64,000 nt of DNA, taken from the NCBI GenBank assembly GCA_963575745.1, contig CAUYUJ010018055.1, positions 64,001 through 128,000 on the forward strand, written 5' to 3'. Positions 45,246 to 57,053 of this stretch are shown here, piece by piece. A model generated the notes under the pieces. The model was not told the origin of the DNA and ran no database searches. It saw only the letters and a program-made list of their open reading frames with translations. How positions within the stretch are numbered: position 1 is the stretch's first letter; each line of letters begins with the position of its first letter. The stretch comes from Prorocentrum cordatum (lineage: Eukaryota > Sar > Dinophyceae > Prorocentrales > Prorocentraceae). Made by a program: the position numbers and the translations under genes.

Positions 45246-45498
45246 CCAACCCCGTTTTCCACCGTCGCTCATGAACAACGCGGCACCGGGCACACTCATG
45301 CCAGCGGCGCCTCTGCGAGGCTGGCGGGTTCACCTGCACGGGCAGGCTCGCGCATACCGGGCAACCAAATGTGCTCCCCGCGCCGCGCGGCCGCGCAGAC
45401 TAAAAGAGAGAGAGAGGCAGGGAGGGCGGGCACCAAGGCTCTTGGCGGCGCGCACAGGGGGTCTAGGGGGGAGGGGGGAAGGCTTCTTAGAAGAATCT

Positions 45499-45555
45499 GC
45501 TTCTTAGAAGGCGCGGGCCTGCCTCTACAGATAAGGCCCGCGCCTTCTAAGAAGC
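45499..45555. repeat. Hairpin with 22-bp perfect stem
   Basis: GCTTCTTAGAAGGCGCGGGC and two more bases at 45499-45520 are the exact complement of 45534-45555, with a 13-base spacer. A partial extra copy of the stem start lies at 45483-45497. Confidence 0.9.
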
Positions 45556-45727
45556 AAGGGTGCTCCTAAGAGAGCGTTTCTTTTGTTCGGCGATGACGGG
45601 CGTCATGGGGGGGGGGCGGGGGGGGGGTACGAATTAACGCCCCCCCCCCGCCGTGTGGCTCAGGCACCGCAGCCGCGCCCGCGCGCACGAAGCGACGAGC
45701 GACGACGACGACAACGACGACGCGAGC

Positions 45728-46857
45728 AGCATGTAGGTGGCGATCTGCCCCCCTGCGCATGTGGACACCATAGCGCTCGCGTGCACCACAGCGCGCGTGT
45801 ACACCACTGCACCTGCGTATATCGCAACAGCCGTGTACAACGCAGCGCCTGTGTACACTGCAATGCTTGCGTGCACTACAGCGCCGGTGTACATGTGCAC
45901 ACCGGAAGCAACCATGTGCAACGCAGCGCCTGTGTACACCACAATGCTTGCGTGCACCGCGGCGCCTGTGCACGCCACAGCGCCTGTCTACACCACAGCA
46001 TCCGCGTGCAACGCAGCGCTATTGTACACCACACTGCCGGCGCGCATAGGACAGGTAGAAGGAGCCTGTACCTGAGGATCTGCTGCGGAAGCGCCACGCC
46101 AGGAAAGTGCTGATAATCAGATGCGACGTTTTTCCTGCTTCCCTTCTCCTCCACGTCCACCTCCTCCTCCTCCTCCTCCTCCTCCTCCTCCCCCTCCTCC
46201 TCTTCCATTTTCTCTTCCTCCTCCTCCTCCTTTTCCTCTTCCTCCTCCTCCTCCTCCTCATCCTCCTCCTCCTCCTTACCCCGTGTCGTGCGGGTTGGCG
46301 CTGCAGCACACGTGCGCAATTCAGCGTGCACCGCAGAATGTTCTATTGAATCGGCCCACTTGGTTCTCGGACGGCCAATTTAGCTGGAGCCTCGTGGACA
46401 CAGATGGGAGGAGTTACCGTGGTGCGGGCGAACTCGGAAGGACTCGTAGATTCCCTTGGCGTTCCTTTGTCATAAGGATTGTCTTCTAGTGTGTTCGGTG
46501 GAATCCACAAGCGTTCCATTTTGTCCGAATGATTCCTTCAAACATTCTACATACAACAGTGGTGCTGTGTTGCACACGGTTGCCGTGGTGCACACAAGCG
46601 TCGTGGTGCACACAGTCACTGCAATGCACGCAGGCATTGTGGTGTACACTGTTGTGTTGTACACGGCTGATGTGGTGTACGCAAGCGTTGTGGTGTACAC
46701 AAGAGCTGTTGCGCCCGCGCGCGGTGGCACTAACTGACACTGTGTTGCACACGGCTGCTGTGGTGTACATAGGCGGCGTGGTGTACACAAACGCTGTGGT
46801 GCACGCAGGCACTGAAGTGTACACAAGCGTTGTGGTGCAGATCGCCACCTACATGCT
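45728..46857. repeat. Inverted pair of 18-bp minisatellite arrays
   Basis: The left array (about 45759-46050) uses an 18-bp unit (GTGTACACCACAGCGCCT variants). The right array (46556-46834) is the reverse complement type. Both are bounded outside by GCATGTAGGTGGCGATCTGC (45729-45748) and its complement (46837-46856). A (CCT)n tract (46157-46277) lies between them. Val/Tyr/Thr/Ala frames are repeat artefacts. Confidence 0.85.
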
Positions 46858-46881
46858 GGTGCAACCCGTCCTCCGTCATTC

Positions 46882-46947
46882 CTACGCATTCCCAGGCGCC
46901 GCCGGCGCGAAACGTGACGTCATCGACCCCCTCCACCCCCCCAAATG
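46882..46947. repeat. Dispersed GC-rich repeat (pair with 49999-50060)
   Basis: ATTCCCAGGCGCCGCCGGCG followed by AACGTGACGTCA and a CCCCCTC block. The same series with substitutions is at 49999-50060 in the same orientation. Confidence 0.65.
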
Positions 46948-47219
46948 ATTGCCGTCATCGGCCCGGAATAGAAAAACAGGCTCCAGCCACGTCCGCGCGC
47001 ACGACGACGATGAGCGACGAGCGACGAGCGACGAGCCACGAGCGACGACGACGACGACGTCGACGACGACTGCGGACCAAACACCCATGCGGATTCCTAC
47101 GCGGACACCTACGCGGATCCCAATACGCACGGCGGCAGTGCCCGGAGCGCACTGGAGGAGGAGCGTTACGTCATAGGGGTGGGGGAGGGGGGCGGGGGCC
47201 ATGACGCCCGTCATGCCCC

Positions 47220-47957
47220 AAGCAATAAAGAAATGGTCTCTAAGACAGAAGCTTTCCTCCCTATCCCTACCCCCCTCTGCGCGTGGCCGAGAGACGTGAT
47301 AACAGGCGCAGGAAATGCTCATGAAGAGGGCGTCGCCGCAGAAGGTGCCACGCTGGCACAGTGGCGGTCTTCGACGCCAGCAACCGGCCTTTTGCCAGTG
47401 GCCCACTCCTCAGGCCTCCTGCTAGGCAGCCGAGCCCACGGCTCCGCTGCGCAAAGGGGCCCAAGGACACACAACAAGATGCACACAGGTCCCAGGACTC
47501 CCCACATCTTCCCACAACTTCTCGTCTTCCCCCCCCTTCTCCCCATCTAGCTTCCCACGTGCTCCTCGGAATCGGCGATGACTCGTGTCCGTGTCCTCGC
47601 CCCCCTCCTCACGAAAGGGGCCCTGGGACACACAAACAACTACACACGCAAAAAGATTCCCCACACGCTCCCATAGTTATTTTCTCTGGGTCTTTGTCTT
47701 CCGACTTCCCCTATTTTCCAAGTTAGCCTCCTGGGAATCGACGACTCCTTGTGCCTGTGTGTGCCTTTCCCCTCCCGACTCGAACCACCTCCCCTGGCTC
47801 CCAGAAGGGGCCCCGGGGGGGCTCCTAGGCGCCCCCCGGCGAGCCGCCCCGAGGCGCGCGCCCCCCCCCCGGCGGCGGCGGCCCGCGCCCCCCCCAGGCC
47901 GGGCGGGCGCGGGCGGGCGCCGGCGAGGGCTGCCGAGGCCGCGGCGCCGCCTCCGCG
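47220..47957. other. No gene recognised
   Basis: Contains loosely repeated TCCCCACA/CTTCC-type blocks and frames without domain character. Confidence 0.4.
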
Positions 47958-48164
47958 AAGGAGGAGGAGGAGGAGGAGGAGGAGGAGGAGGAGGAGGCCG
48001 CGGCGCCGCCTCCGCGAAGCGCTCCACGGAGATGCTCGCGGAGGCGACGGCCTGCCGCGGGCCCGCCCGCAGGACGCGCTGGGCGCCGTCGGCGTCCGCC
48101 ATGACGACGAAGGCGACGCCCCCGGGCCGGGTGCGGAAGCGGCCGCTGGGCGTCGCCACCTTCG

Positions 48165-48330
48165 AGGGTTCGGCTCCCAGACCTCCTCGCGTCGTGAAAA
48201 AAACACGACGGGAGGTTCTTCGCAATTTTCGGCCTCCGGGGGCCCTTCCCGGGCCTCGGGACCGTCAAAAAACGACCCAGGACGAAAAACCGGTCCTGGG
48301 GAAAGGGTCTGGACTTCCAGGGACGCCGTC
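48165..48330 (-). repeat. Dispersed repeat, inverted relative to 50105-50290
   Basis: Translated on the minus strand it gives FFDGPEAREGPPEAENCEEP. The plus strand of 50115-50200 gives LDGPEDQSGPPHAENSENLP. The two copies are therefore diverged and in opposite orientation. Whether they were ever coding is unclear. Confidence 0.6.
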
Positions 48331-49443
48331 CTGAAAAAATCAGGACGTCGCATGTCTGGGGCTGGAAGGGGGTGGTGCAGTGGATCTGGGGCAATTGTGC
48401 TGCACGTGTGCTGCGCCGCCGGAGAAGTGTGGTGCACTGTATGGCAAGTCGGAGTGAGGTGGTCGAGCGGTCATTCCCTGTCCCTGGGTGCGTGGCTGAG
48501 TATAGGCAGTGCGTAATGGGAATTCTGCTTGTTGCGTTGTCGTTGTTGTTGTTGCTGCTGTTGTTTGTTGTCGTCGTCCCTCCCGCGACCCATCCATGAC
48601 CCACCCCGCGACCCACCCCGCGACCCAACCGCGACCCACCCCGCGACCCACCCTCAAAGGAGGAGAAACCAACCGGACCCGACAATTGACGTATACTAAA
48701 CGGCCTTGGGCGTTTACTAAACAGCCTTGCCCTGTTCGATACATTCCTTGTGTGCGTTTACTAAACGGCTTCGCTTGTCGGGGTGATTATTATGGGATGT
48801 TTTTTCCTCCCTCTACACCCGCGACCCACCCACGATCCAACAGCGACCCACCCGCGACCCGTTTGCGACCCACCCGCGACATACCCACATTGGTTAAAGA
48901 AAGAAATCGGCGCCTGCGGCGGGCTCGTTGCATAATTTGTGAAACTTTGGCGCCTGCGGCGGGCTTCTGCAGAGTCTCGCAAACTGCCGACGTCCCCACC
49001 GCCCCCTCAATCTTATCCAAATCTGCGGGGTGCTACGGTAATGCATTGCACGCGAAAGTCCAGCAATACGTTTGCGCCACGGAAATATTGCACGCCCCAA
49101 ATGTACTGCAACCCCACAAATCTATCACACCAAATCTATTGCACCGACCCCTTGTCGCTCGACCTCCTTTTGGGTCACCCCGAGAGAGACAACAAGAAAC
49201 ACAAAAAAAGCAGACGCTCCTAAACTTTCGCCCAGCGTGTCGGCGTGCCGCGGCAGGGGCCTCGGCGACGCACTCTGCCCTGCAAGCGGATGGCGTGTCG
49301 CTCAACATTGTGGGGCGAAGGCTGGGAAGAGCTCGGGACGTTGACGCTGGGGTCTTGGCAACTGGTCAGTGTGTCGCGCTGAAGTACGGTGGGCCAAAAC
49401 TGGCGAAACGACACGCTAAAACAAAATTCCAGACCGAAAATAT

Positions 49444-49560
49444 CTGGACATCCGTGAGGACTTCTTGGATCGGCGCTGGACCCCCCAAGCGGCGCCTGCA
49501 GCGCCGGTCCTGGGTCCAACGCCAATCTATGAAATCCGCGCGAATCTCCGAACATTTGTG
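49444..49560. repeat. Palindromic core, family E copy 2
   Basis: GGATCGGCGCTGGACCCC and its approximate complement GGGTCCAACGCCAATC flank a GCGCCTGCAGCGCC centre, matching the core of 42244-42382. Confidence 0.6.
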
Positions 49561-50104
49561 CTGACGCCATTCTCTCTCCTTCGAACCTTCGACTGCGTGG
49601 CCAGCACCCGGCTGACCCGCCCGAAGGCGGAGAAATGCAGCGCCAGAGCCCTCGGGGTCTCGAAACCCAGGGCGTTAACCCGCCGCACGACGACGACGTG
49701 CTCGGTATCCTCGCCACGCAACGACTGCAAGCAGCTCCCGATGGAGCCAGCCTTGCTGGCTCCGCTCGGATCACAGCCGAGATCGCTCGCGCCCTGGAGC
49801 AGCCCCGCTGCGCACTGGCTCTGCACAACGTCCGACCGCACGCATGCACGCGGCCCCCAGCAAACCTCCTGGTGAGCGTTTTTTCAATGTTCGCGATAGC
49901 GGACGTTGCCGGCCCCCCCCCCGCACCCCCCGGTAATATCAGGATCCGTGCCTGCGTCGTCTGGCTATACGTGCAGTCTTCGTCTGTACTCCTGCTGAGA
50001 ATTCCCAGACGGCGCTGGCCCGGAACGTGACGTCACTGGCCCCCTCTCCCCCCCCGGTCCCCCGGCATCGCCCGTTCCCAGAGATCCGGAGTGGTGACGT
50101 TTGC

Positions 50105-50290
50105 CTGAATCGTCTTGGACGGTCCCGAGGACCAGTCAGGGCCCCCACACGCCGAAAATAGCGAAAACCTTCCGTCGGGATTTTTTCGTGACTCGAGAGG
50201 GTCTGGGGTATACACTGGAAAGGCCAGTCCACAAGAAATCTCCCACAAGAAACCAAACCCTGAGACCCCAAGACGTCGATGGACCCTTGA
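50105..50290 (+). repeat. Dispersed repeat, partner of 48165-48330
   Basis: See the minus-strand partner. Shared elements include TTTTTTCGTGACTCGAGAGG-like and GGTCCCGAGG-like blocks. Confidence 0.55.
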
Positions 50291-50877
50291 TGTGATGTGG
50301 GAACGTCGCGCTCCCCGTGGCAAAACCGCTGGCACCCAAGAAACCGCCGAAACCAAAAAAACAAGGTGTCATTGGCATGGGCCTCCGCTGCATCGACCGG
50401 GGATGCTCTCCTGGGTTGCGGCCACGGTGGCCGCCGCGACCGCCCGCTGCCCTCTGGGCGTGGCGGCGTCGGCCGCCGCAGCCGCCGGGCCTGCAGGCTG
50501 GCCCGCCAGCCCCGCGCGGCACATCGGCGGCGTGCCAGCGGGGCGGTCGGCCTGGCAAGACGAGGCCAAGACAAGGATAAACCTGGGTGGGGATACCCTG
50601 GGTTTCTTAGTAAGCGTGGGGGGGCCCCCCCCGACGGGGGTCAGCCTTGCCTCGTCGCCGCGCCGCGACGGAGGTCGGAGCGCCTTCGGCGCACGGTGGC
50701 TGCCCGCGGCGGGGGTCGACGTGGGGCTGTCGGCGGGGGTGACGCCGTGACGCCCGCCCGACGCTTATTAAGAAGCTCGGAAGATCAATGAAGGGGCTCA
50801 GGAACACACGAATCCGCTGGCCCCCTTGTTGGGCCACAAGGCTGTAGGGTTAATCCACTGCCCGATCAACCGACAAA

Positions 50878-51830
50878 TCCGCCACGCAGCCAAGCACCCA
50901 CACAACAAACCCGACCAGGCAGCCAAACTTCACGTCGTTGCAGCGTGAGACTTCTTCGCATCGCAGGCGCAATGACAGGAGGAAGGCGCACATAGTGACA
51001 TGGTGGCGGGGCTGATGAAAGGGAGGGCGGGGGCGAGAAGAATCCGGAAAATAAGGAACAACTGAAAAAAGATCCCCCCCCCGCAACGCAGGGGCGCCAT
51101 GCACGGCCTTCTCGCCCCCTTCGGCCGCCGGAGCCTGGATCGAGAGGGCGAGGAGGGACAAATGGAGCGCCGCCCGACGCCCAGGCGCGACTACGACGGC
51201 AGCGGCAAGGGCTGAAGAAAGCGGCACGCGGAACCAACTAGGGAGGACGAGCGAAACGCGTTTAACCAACAAACCCGCCACGCAACCAATGACTACCTAC
51301 CAGACCACCCCAACCCAACCCGAAGACCCGAATTTCGGATTGGGGGGTATGGGCTCCATGTGTGTTTTTTCGATGTTCCCGGACCCCCCCACACTAGAAA
51401 TCGAAGGTAAATCTGAGCCTTCGGGTTGGGTTGGGGTGATTTGGCGGGTGGTGAACCAAACACCCAGACAACAAACCCAACCAAACAGCCAAGCGTCACG
51501 GCATTGCCGCCCGAGACGTCCTCGCGTCGCGGGCGCCATGGCACAGGGAGGGCGCGGCGCGCGCGTAGTGGCGGGGCTGACTCGGGGATGGACAGACCCC
51601 TCTTTAGTAAAACGTGGTTTAGTGAAAACGACCTGAGGCCCAAACCTGGCGGGCGCAAGGCTGAAAATAACGGCCACGGCGCCCTCTCGAGAACCGAAAA
51701 CGGACAATTCACTAATCGACGTGTCACCCTTTGGGGGTTCTGTCCACCCCCGACTGACGCAGGGGCAAGCGGAACGGGAGGAGTCCGGAAAATGAGGAAC
51801 AACTGAAACTGTCCCCCCCGCAAGGCACGG
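50878..51830. repeat. Direct repeat pair (50878-51095 / 51457-51830)
   Basis: Both contain a CACAACAAACCCGACCA or similar block, GTGGCGGGGCTGA, and AATCCGGAAAATAAGGAACA (second copy AGTCCGGAAAATGAGGAACA) followed by a run of C and GCAA. The second copy has about 160 extra bases (51601-51760). Confidence 0.65.
51306..51438. mobile_element. MITE-like element with 20-bp perfect TIRs
   Basis: CACCCCAACCCAACCCGAAG (51306-51325) and its exact complement at 51419-51438 bound a 133-bp element. It sits between the two direct repeats listed above. Confidence 0.8.
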
Positions 51831-51864
51831 ACGCTGTTTGGTGGTCCCCACTTCGTGAGTTTGG

Positions 51865-52060
51865 GTCTTGTGAGATTATAAGTTCGGTTCTGAGGAGTTA
51901 TAAAAACTTGCCAGAATTAGCTTTGCATTTTTTTCACAACTCACTTAGGCGAGCTTTATATGTTTTTGTAATTTTCATAACTTTTCATAACTTTTTATAA
52001 CTTTTTTATAAGTTCTTCTAACTGTCATAACTGCTCATAACTTTTCTAGCTTCGGGCACC
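51865..52060. other. AT-rich island with ATAACTT repeats
   Basis: Repeated CATAACTTTT/TATAACTT motifs near its right end and AAGTT/TTATAAG near its left end, in otherwise very GC-rich DNA. CTTCGTGAGTTTGGG directly upstream (51852-51866) recurs inverted beside the second island at 60339-60353. Confidence 0.7.
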
Positions 52061-52936
52061 CGCACCAGCCCATCCCAAAGCAATCGCCATGGCGCCAACC
52101 CCCCCGCAAGAATCCTGGCCTGACAAAAGAGCCCTTAAGAAGAAAACCGATTTAGGGGGCCCCCATTCCCCCCCCCCCCCCCGCGATCCGTGCGCACCGC
52201 GGCTTAAGCGTCGAAGTCCCCGCGGCACCCGAGGAACGACGAGGAGTGATCGGCAGGGGGGGGAGAGGGAAGACGGGGAACACATTGTTTTGCATGCAAG
52301 GCCCTGACTGGGTTTCCTGCGAACCTTATAAGGGGAGCCCGCCTGGGGGCCGAGAGCAGGCCACCATGCACGCCGAGCGGTCAGTCTTCTTATCGGGGCT
52401 GGAGGGGGGGCCCCAAGAAACTCGACAGCCGCGATCGAAGTGGGGGGGGGGCCTCGGCCTCTGAGCCGCAAGGGTCGCGCCCGACTCCCCCATCCCCCGT
52501 GCACCCCTTCCCCATTAAAGCGAGCAAAAGCCAATAGTTGCGAGGTTCAGCGTGCCAGGACAAGAAAAATGCGGCCGAACCGCCCCTGACACGGGGGTGG
52601 TGGGCGCGGGGTGGGGCGGGGCGGGGTAGAGATGGGGGCGGGGGGATGGGGGGGGCGGGGCGCTGTGGCTTCCAGGTTTGTTGTTTGTTCACGCTTTTGG
52701 AAAACAGCCTCCGCAGGTTTGTTTTTGGGGTGTGGCCATGCGCGCCACAAAAGGCTGGCCTGTCACTGGCCATCGGGCCCGACGACCTGCAAAACAAAGC
52801 CCAGGCGAGTTGAGGTGACCAGGGAATGGCGGGAGCAAAGATGGGGACAACCGAACCGAGCGAAGGGTGGATGAGGGGAAAGGGGAGGCTGGATGGATGG
52901 ATGGATGAGGGAGTGGGGAGAAGGACGATGAATAGG
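52061..52936. other. No gene recognised
   Basis: GC-rich DNA with poly-C and poly-G runs. Open frames on the minus strand run on into the GGA tract and have no domain. Confidence 0.4.
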
Positions 52937-54370
52937 AGGAGGAGGGGGAGGAGGAGGAGGAGGAGGAGGAGGAGGAGGAAGAGGAGGAGAAGGGGGAGAA
53001 GGATGAGGAGGAATATGATGAGGATGAGGATGGGGCAGAGGAGGATGCTGAGGACGAGGGCCAGCATAATAGCCAGAAGCATCTGGGACACCTCTCGGAT
53101 GTCTCCTGGAAGCCTTTTGGATGCCTCTTGGGGGGTGTTGGGGGTCTCTTGGCGGTCCAGAGAGGCTCTCGGGCGTCTCGGCTGGGGCGCTCCTGGGGCC
53201 TCGTGTGGGGGGAGGTGGGGGGGCTCTTGGGGCGCCTCTTGGGGGCCATATTGGGGTCATTTGGGGGGCTCTTGGGGCATGGGCGCCTGTTGGGGCCATA
53301 GCGGAAGATATCGACCAAAGAAAAACCATGTGTTCCTTACATCGCGCCCCCCCTTCCCCCCCCCCTGGGGAACACCCAACATCGCCTCATGGTCCCCTCT
53401 TAGGGGCGCTCGTGGTGTGCTCGTGTGCTTGCTTTCAGCAATGTTGTGGCCCTTTTGGGCCAACATTGGTGCCTTCTTGGGCCATATTGGAGCCATCTTG
53501 AGGCCTTGGATGGTCGTCGGAAACGAACAAGCCAAAACTGCAAACATCATTAATTGTCTTTTGGTTGTTGGAGGAGTTGGGCCTCGTTGAGACCTCCTTG
53601 GGGAGCCACTTGACCTCTTGGAGCCGTCTTTGGGCGGACTTGGGGCTTCTTGGAACATATTCGGAGCCACCTTGAAGCGTCTTGGGATATCTCGAGCCAT
53701 ATTGGAAGTCATATTTGGCTCCCTGAGGCGCTCTTCGAGCCGTCTTGGGCCACCTTGGACGCCCCAAATACCAGCGACCCCCGCTCCCCCCCCCCCGCCC
53801 AGGTCCAGGCGACGGGGGTAAGGGGGAGGGACACACCCCTCCCCGAATGGGGAAGAATGCGGGTGGGAAGAAGAAACGATCTAGACCACTTACGCCATAA
53901 AGGGGCTGGTTGGATTTTGGCGCGTTGTGGGGGCCCGCTTGGAGCGCTCGTGGGACATCGTGGAACCATGTCGGGCCGTCTTGGGGCCATCTCAAGCGTC
54001 TTGGAGCGCTCTTGGACAGTTTTGGGGGCTTCGTTGGTCCTCCTAGGCGTGCCTTGAGTCCATATTGGTCCGTCTTGGGGCCGTGATAATCTCTGGAAAG
54101 GTCTCGCGGGCCACCCCAAGAGCGCCCATTGTTGCCTTGACCACTATCACGCAATAAGACATACCACATGTAAGAGAGAACGGGCAAGGGCCTGAGGGCA
54201 GTGTATATTCGCATGTAAGATCACAGTGTGTTGCGCCCCTCCCCTTATTACACAAGGAGAAGGGAAGCGGCGCCTCACCCGAGACTCTTGAGTCAGGGTC
54301 CTCCCCGCCCCCCCCCCCAGACCAGATTCGTTTCTGGGTGGGCTGGTGGGGATACGCGAAGCGTCAATAA
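52937..54370 (+). repeat. Large dispersed repeat, copy 1
   Basis: It begins with (GGA)n, then GGGCCAGCATAATAGCCAGA and CCTCTCGGATGTCTC. It continues with many imperfect CTTGGGGCC/CATATTGG units (53100-54080) and ends with TTTCTGGGTGGGCTGGTGGG and ATACGCGAAGCGTC (54327-54362). The same start and end recur at 58828-60016, with a different minisatellite in between. Confidence 0.65.
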
Positions 54371-54861
54371 TTGTCTCCAAGAGGCCATCGAGCAGGATCC
54401 CACGAGACCCCGACGAACCTCCAAGAGGCCGCTGACTCACAGCCCAGGCACGACGGCGGGCTGGGCCGACTGCCACTCGATTCCGATCGGCGGCCATCGG
54501 CCCTCAGCGGCCCTTCGGAAGCCAGCGGCGGCCCGCGGCGGCCGCGGCCCTCGGCGCGACGAGGGTTTCGGGGGGGGGGGCACCGCAGGAGGATGATCAG
54601 GATGATAAGCACGGGGCGAGACACCGCAGGATGGTGATGATGATGTTTATGATGATGAGTTGTTTTGCTATCCGCTGCGGGGCGTGCCACCGCGAGCAAA
54701 TATCAAACGCTCAATGTTGCAATGTCTGGGCCTACGCCGCGCCCCCGGGCGAGGGTCACAATACTATAGGGGCAGGGTTCTCTCTCACTCGGAGAGAGAA
54801 CGAGTGTGAGAGTGCGCCGAGCGCGCACTTCCCCGAACCTTCCCGACGTGCGCTCGTGGAA

Positions 54862-55446
54862 TCACGCGCGCACGAACGCCACCAACCTATTCCAGGACTC
54901 CTTGGGGTCGACGCGCCAGCTGAAAGGCTTGTCAACGCGCTCCCCTGGAGGGAGCACCCTCCACGAGGCCTTTGCAAGGTCTGTGCGCAACCGCTGCCCC
55001 AAACAAGCTGGGGCGCCCAAGCCACGTTGCACCTCGTCGTCGTCGGCGCCGCCGCCGCCAGCGTCGTCGCCCACGTCGTCGTGCAGCGGGTGCCCGCAAG
55101 GGAGATGTACCCTATGGCCGCGGAAAACCATTGGCTCGCATTTCTTCTTCGGCACACCAGGAAAAACGAGGCTCGCGCGACCGTCCAGAACGGCGGCGGC
55201 GGGCCTCTTGCAAACGGGAGCGGCCGAAGGGCGCTTCATGGCCTTGGCCTTCATGACCTTCTTGGCCTTCATAACCTTCTTGGGGCCCTCCGTCGCGTCG
55301 TGTTCGCTGCCGCCGTCGTCGTCGGTCGGCTCCGCGGCGCCGTCGATCGCAGCCTTGAATTTCGCGGCCATGGCATCGATAGACAAGTTCTGCACCTGCT
55401 TGCCCTCCTCGAGCTTCGGCGGGACGCCTTTTGGCAAGGCAGGGCG
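54862..55446 (-). CDS. Probable gene, 3'-terminal exon
   Basis: The minus frame reads ALPKGVPPKLEEGKQVQNLS, IDAMAAKFKAAIDGAAEPTD, then a Lys-rich KVMKAKKVMKAKAMKRPSAA, FPGVPKKKCEPMVFRGHRVH and finally SWRVLPPGERVDKPFSWRVD, PKESWNRLVAFVRA and a stop. MKAxKAMKRPA-type basic runs followed by a short C-terminal domain of the form WRV(x)nGERVDK are, as I remember, common at the ends of dinoflagellate proteins of unknown function. The 5' boundary is uncertain; a pyrimidine-rich stretch with AG sites precedes about 55446. Function unknown. It may be nuclear, given the basic tract. Confidence 0.6.
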   Translation of the reverse strand, partial: RPALPKGVPPKLEEGKQVQNLSIDAMAAKFKAAIDGAAEPTDDDGGSEHDATEGPKKVMKAKKVMKAKAMKRPSAAPVCKRPAAAVLDGRASLVFPGVPKKKCEPMVFRGHRVHLPCGHPLHDDVGDDAGGGGADDDEVQRGLGAPACLGQRLRTDLAKASWRVLPPGERVDKPFSWRVDPKESWNRLVAFVRA

Positions 55447-56054
55447 AACAAAAAGTGAGGAGGGCGAGGGGGCGGGAGGAGTGAGGAGGAGCGACGAGAA
55501 GGATAATGAAGGATTAGCGAAGAGGGGGAGGAGACGGGCGACGCGGCTCGCCCCACGCTGTCGCGGGTAGGAGGAGGAGGAGGAGGAGGAGGAAGAGGAG
55601 GAAGCGGAGGCGGATGAGGAGGAAGGGGGAGAAAGGATGGGGATGAGACGGACGAAGAGGATCGCCTCTCGCTGTCGTCGCCGTCGTCGTCGCCGCCGCC
55701 ACAGGCGCCCTCGGGGGTGGGATAGAGGGGGATTGACGGCGGGGCCTGTGCCACTGCCCCCCGCCACCGCGGCGGCGGCCGCCGAGTGCGCGGCGGGCGC
55801 TGGAGGCGGCCCTCCGCGGGGAGAAGACAAGGATGCGCGTGTGCGCGTGTGCGTGGGAGTGGGTGGGGGGGGGGGGCAATCGAGAGCACGTAGCGGGATG
55901 GGGGGCAGCTGAAGGAGCAGGGGGGCAAGCTGATGGCGCGCGGCATCGGGCCAGTGCCGCTCCTCATCATAATCCTCGTCCTCCTCCTCCTCCTGCTCCT
56001 CCTCCTCCTTCTCCTCCTCCTCCTCCAACTCCTCCTCCTCCTCCTCATCATCAC

Positions 56055-56092
<38 letters not shown>

Positions 56093-56132
56093 GCATCATC
56101 AACATCAGCATCAACATCAGCATCAGCATCAG

Positions 56133-56208
<76 letters not shown>

Positions 56209-56244
56209 ATCATCCTCCCCCTCGCCATCGTCATCACCCCCTCA
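55447..56244 (-). other. Probable intron filled with microsatellites
   Basis: Between the last two coding pieces lie GGA (55575-55625), CCT (55977-56048) and CAT/CGT (56046-56215) tracts. Coding-like frames on either side lose their character here. The exact splice sites cannot be read. Confidence 0.55.
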
Positions 56245-57053
56245 TCCTCCCACGTCGCTCTCATCTCCCTCTCCCTCGCCATCCGCCCCGCGGGTCCTCC
56301 AGGGGCGACCGCGGGGCCGATCGTGAACGGCGCGACCGCCTGCGAGGCCGCGGCGCCCGTCAGCGCCAAGGGGGCGCGGCCGCCCTGCGGGTGGGCCTGG
56401 TAGTAGTGTTGACGGCTGCCCTGCTGCTGGTGGTGGTCGAACTGCGGCCGCTGGTAGCCATGCTGCTGGTGGCCATGCCCATCGCTGGGAGCGTGGCAGA
56501 GCGCGAGGCCAGGGCAGTAGGGATCGCCAGGCATGTGGCCCACGGCCTGCAGCGCCTGAAAGGACCGATCCGCGAAGGAGCCACGGCGCGGAGTGGCGGC
56601 GCGACCGCGCGCGGAGACGCCACGCACAGAGGTGTGACTGTCGCGGCACGGCATGCGGGCTGCGAGGCCGTCGATCAAGGAGGGGTCGAGCTTGCTCTGA
56701 ACAGGCTGGATGTTCTTGCTGCCGAACGCGACGAGCCAGATCTGATCGCACAGCTGCTGCAGGTCGGCGGGGTCCTCTGGGTACCGCTCGAGGATGTTCC
56801 AGTGCGCCATCCGGCCGCGGCTTCTCATGATCTCCACGTCCTTGACGATGTCATCTTTCTTCCGCAGGACCTCCCCTCCGTCGAAACTCGGCAACTGCCC
56901 GTGGGGCGTCCTGCCGAGCCAGAACGTCGCAATCAAGACGCGGAGCGTCGGGTTAGACGGGTTGGCAATGCCAAGCTCGCCCAGGCGCTCCGAGAACATC
57001 CTGGACACGTGAAGCCACGGGGTGTTCCCGTCGAGCAGGGCCGTCCAGATCTC
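56245..57053 (-). CDS. Probable gene, internal exon after the gap
   Basis: The frame begins after a stop and a CTAG acceptor-like site: EIWTALLDGNTPWLHVSRMF, SERLGELGIANPSNPTLRVL, IATFWLGRTPHGQLPSFDGG, EVLRKKDDIVKDVEIMRSRG, RMAHWNILERYPEDPADLQQ, LCDQIWLVAFGSKNIQPVQS and KLDPSLIDGLAARMPCRDSH. A Gln/His/Pro-rich, low-complexity part follows (HGHQQHGYQRPQFDHHQQQG) before the microsatellite intron. Composition and length support true coding DNA. I do not know a named domain. The resemblance to a dinoflagellate-specific family is from memory. Confidence 0.6.

Noticed and set aside
45759-46834. Periodic Val/Tyr/Thr/Ala frames that look like a repetitive surface protein
   Set aside because: The DNA is an 18-bp minisatellite, open in several frames and on both strands. 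No signal peptide, conserved start or flanking domain.
48327-48347. CGTCCTGA-AAAAA-TCAGGACG hairpin resembling a bacterial terminator
   Set aside because: The window is clearly eukaryotic nuclear DNA. The hairpin has no T-run and no gene end beside it. It is one of many short inverted repeats.
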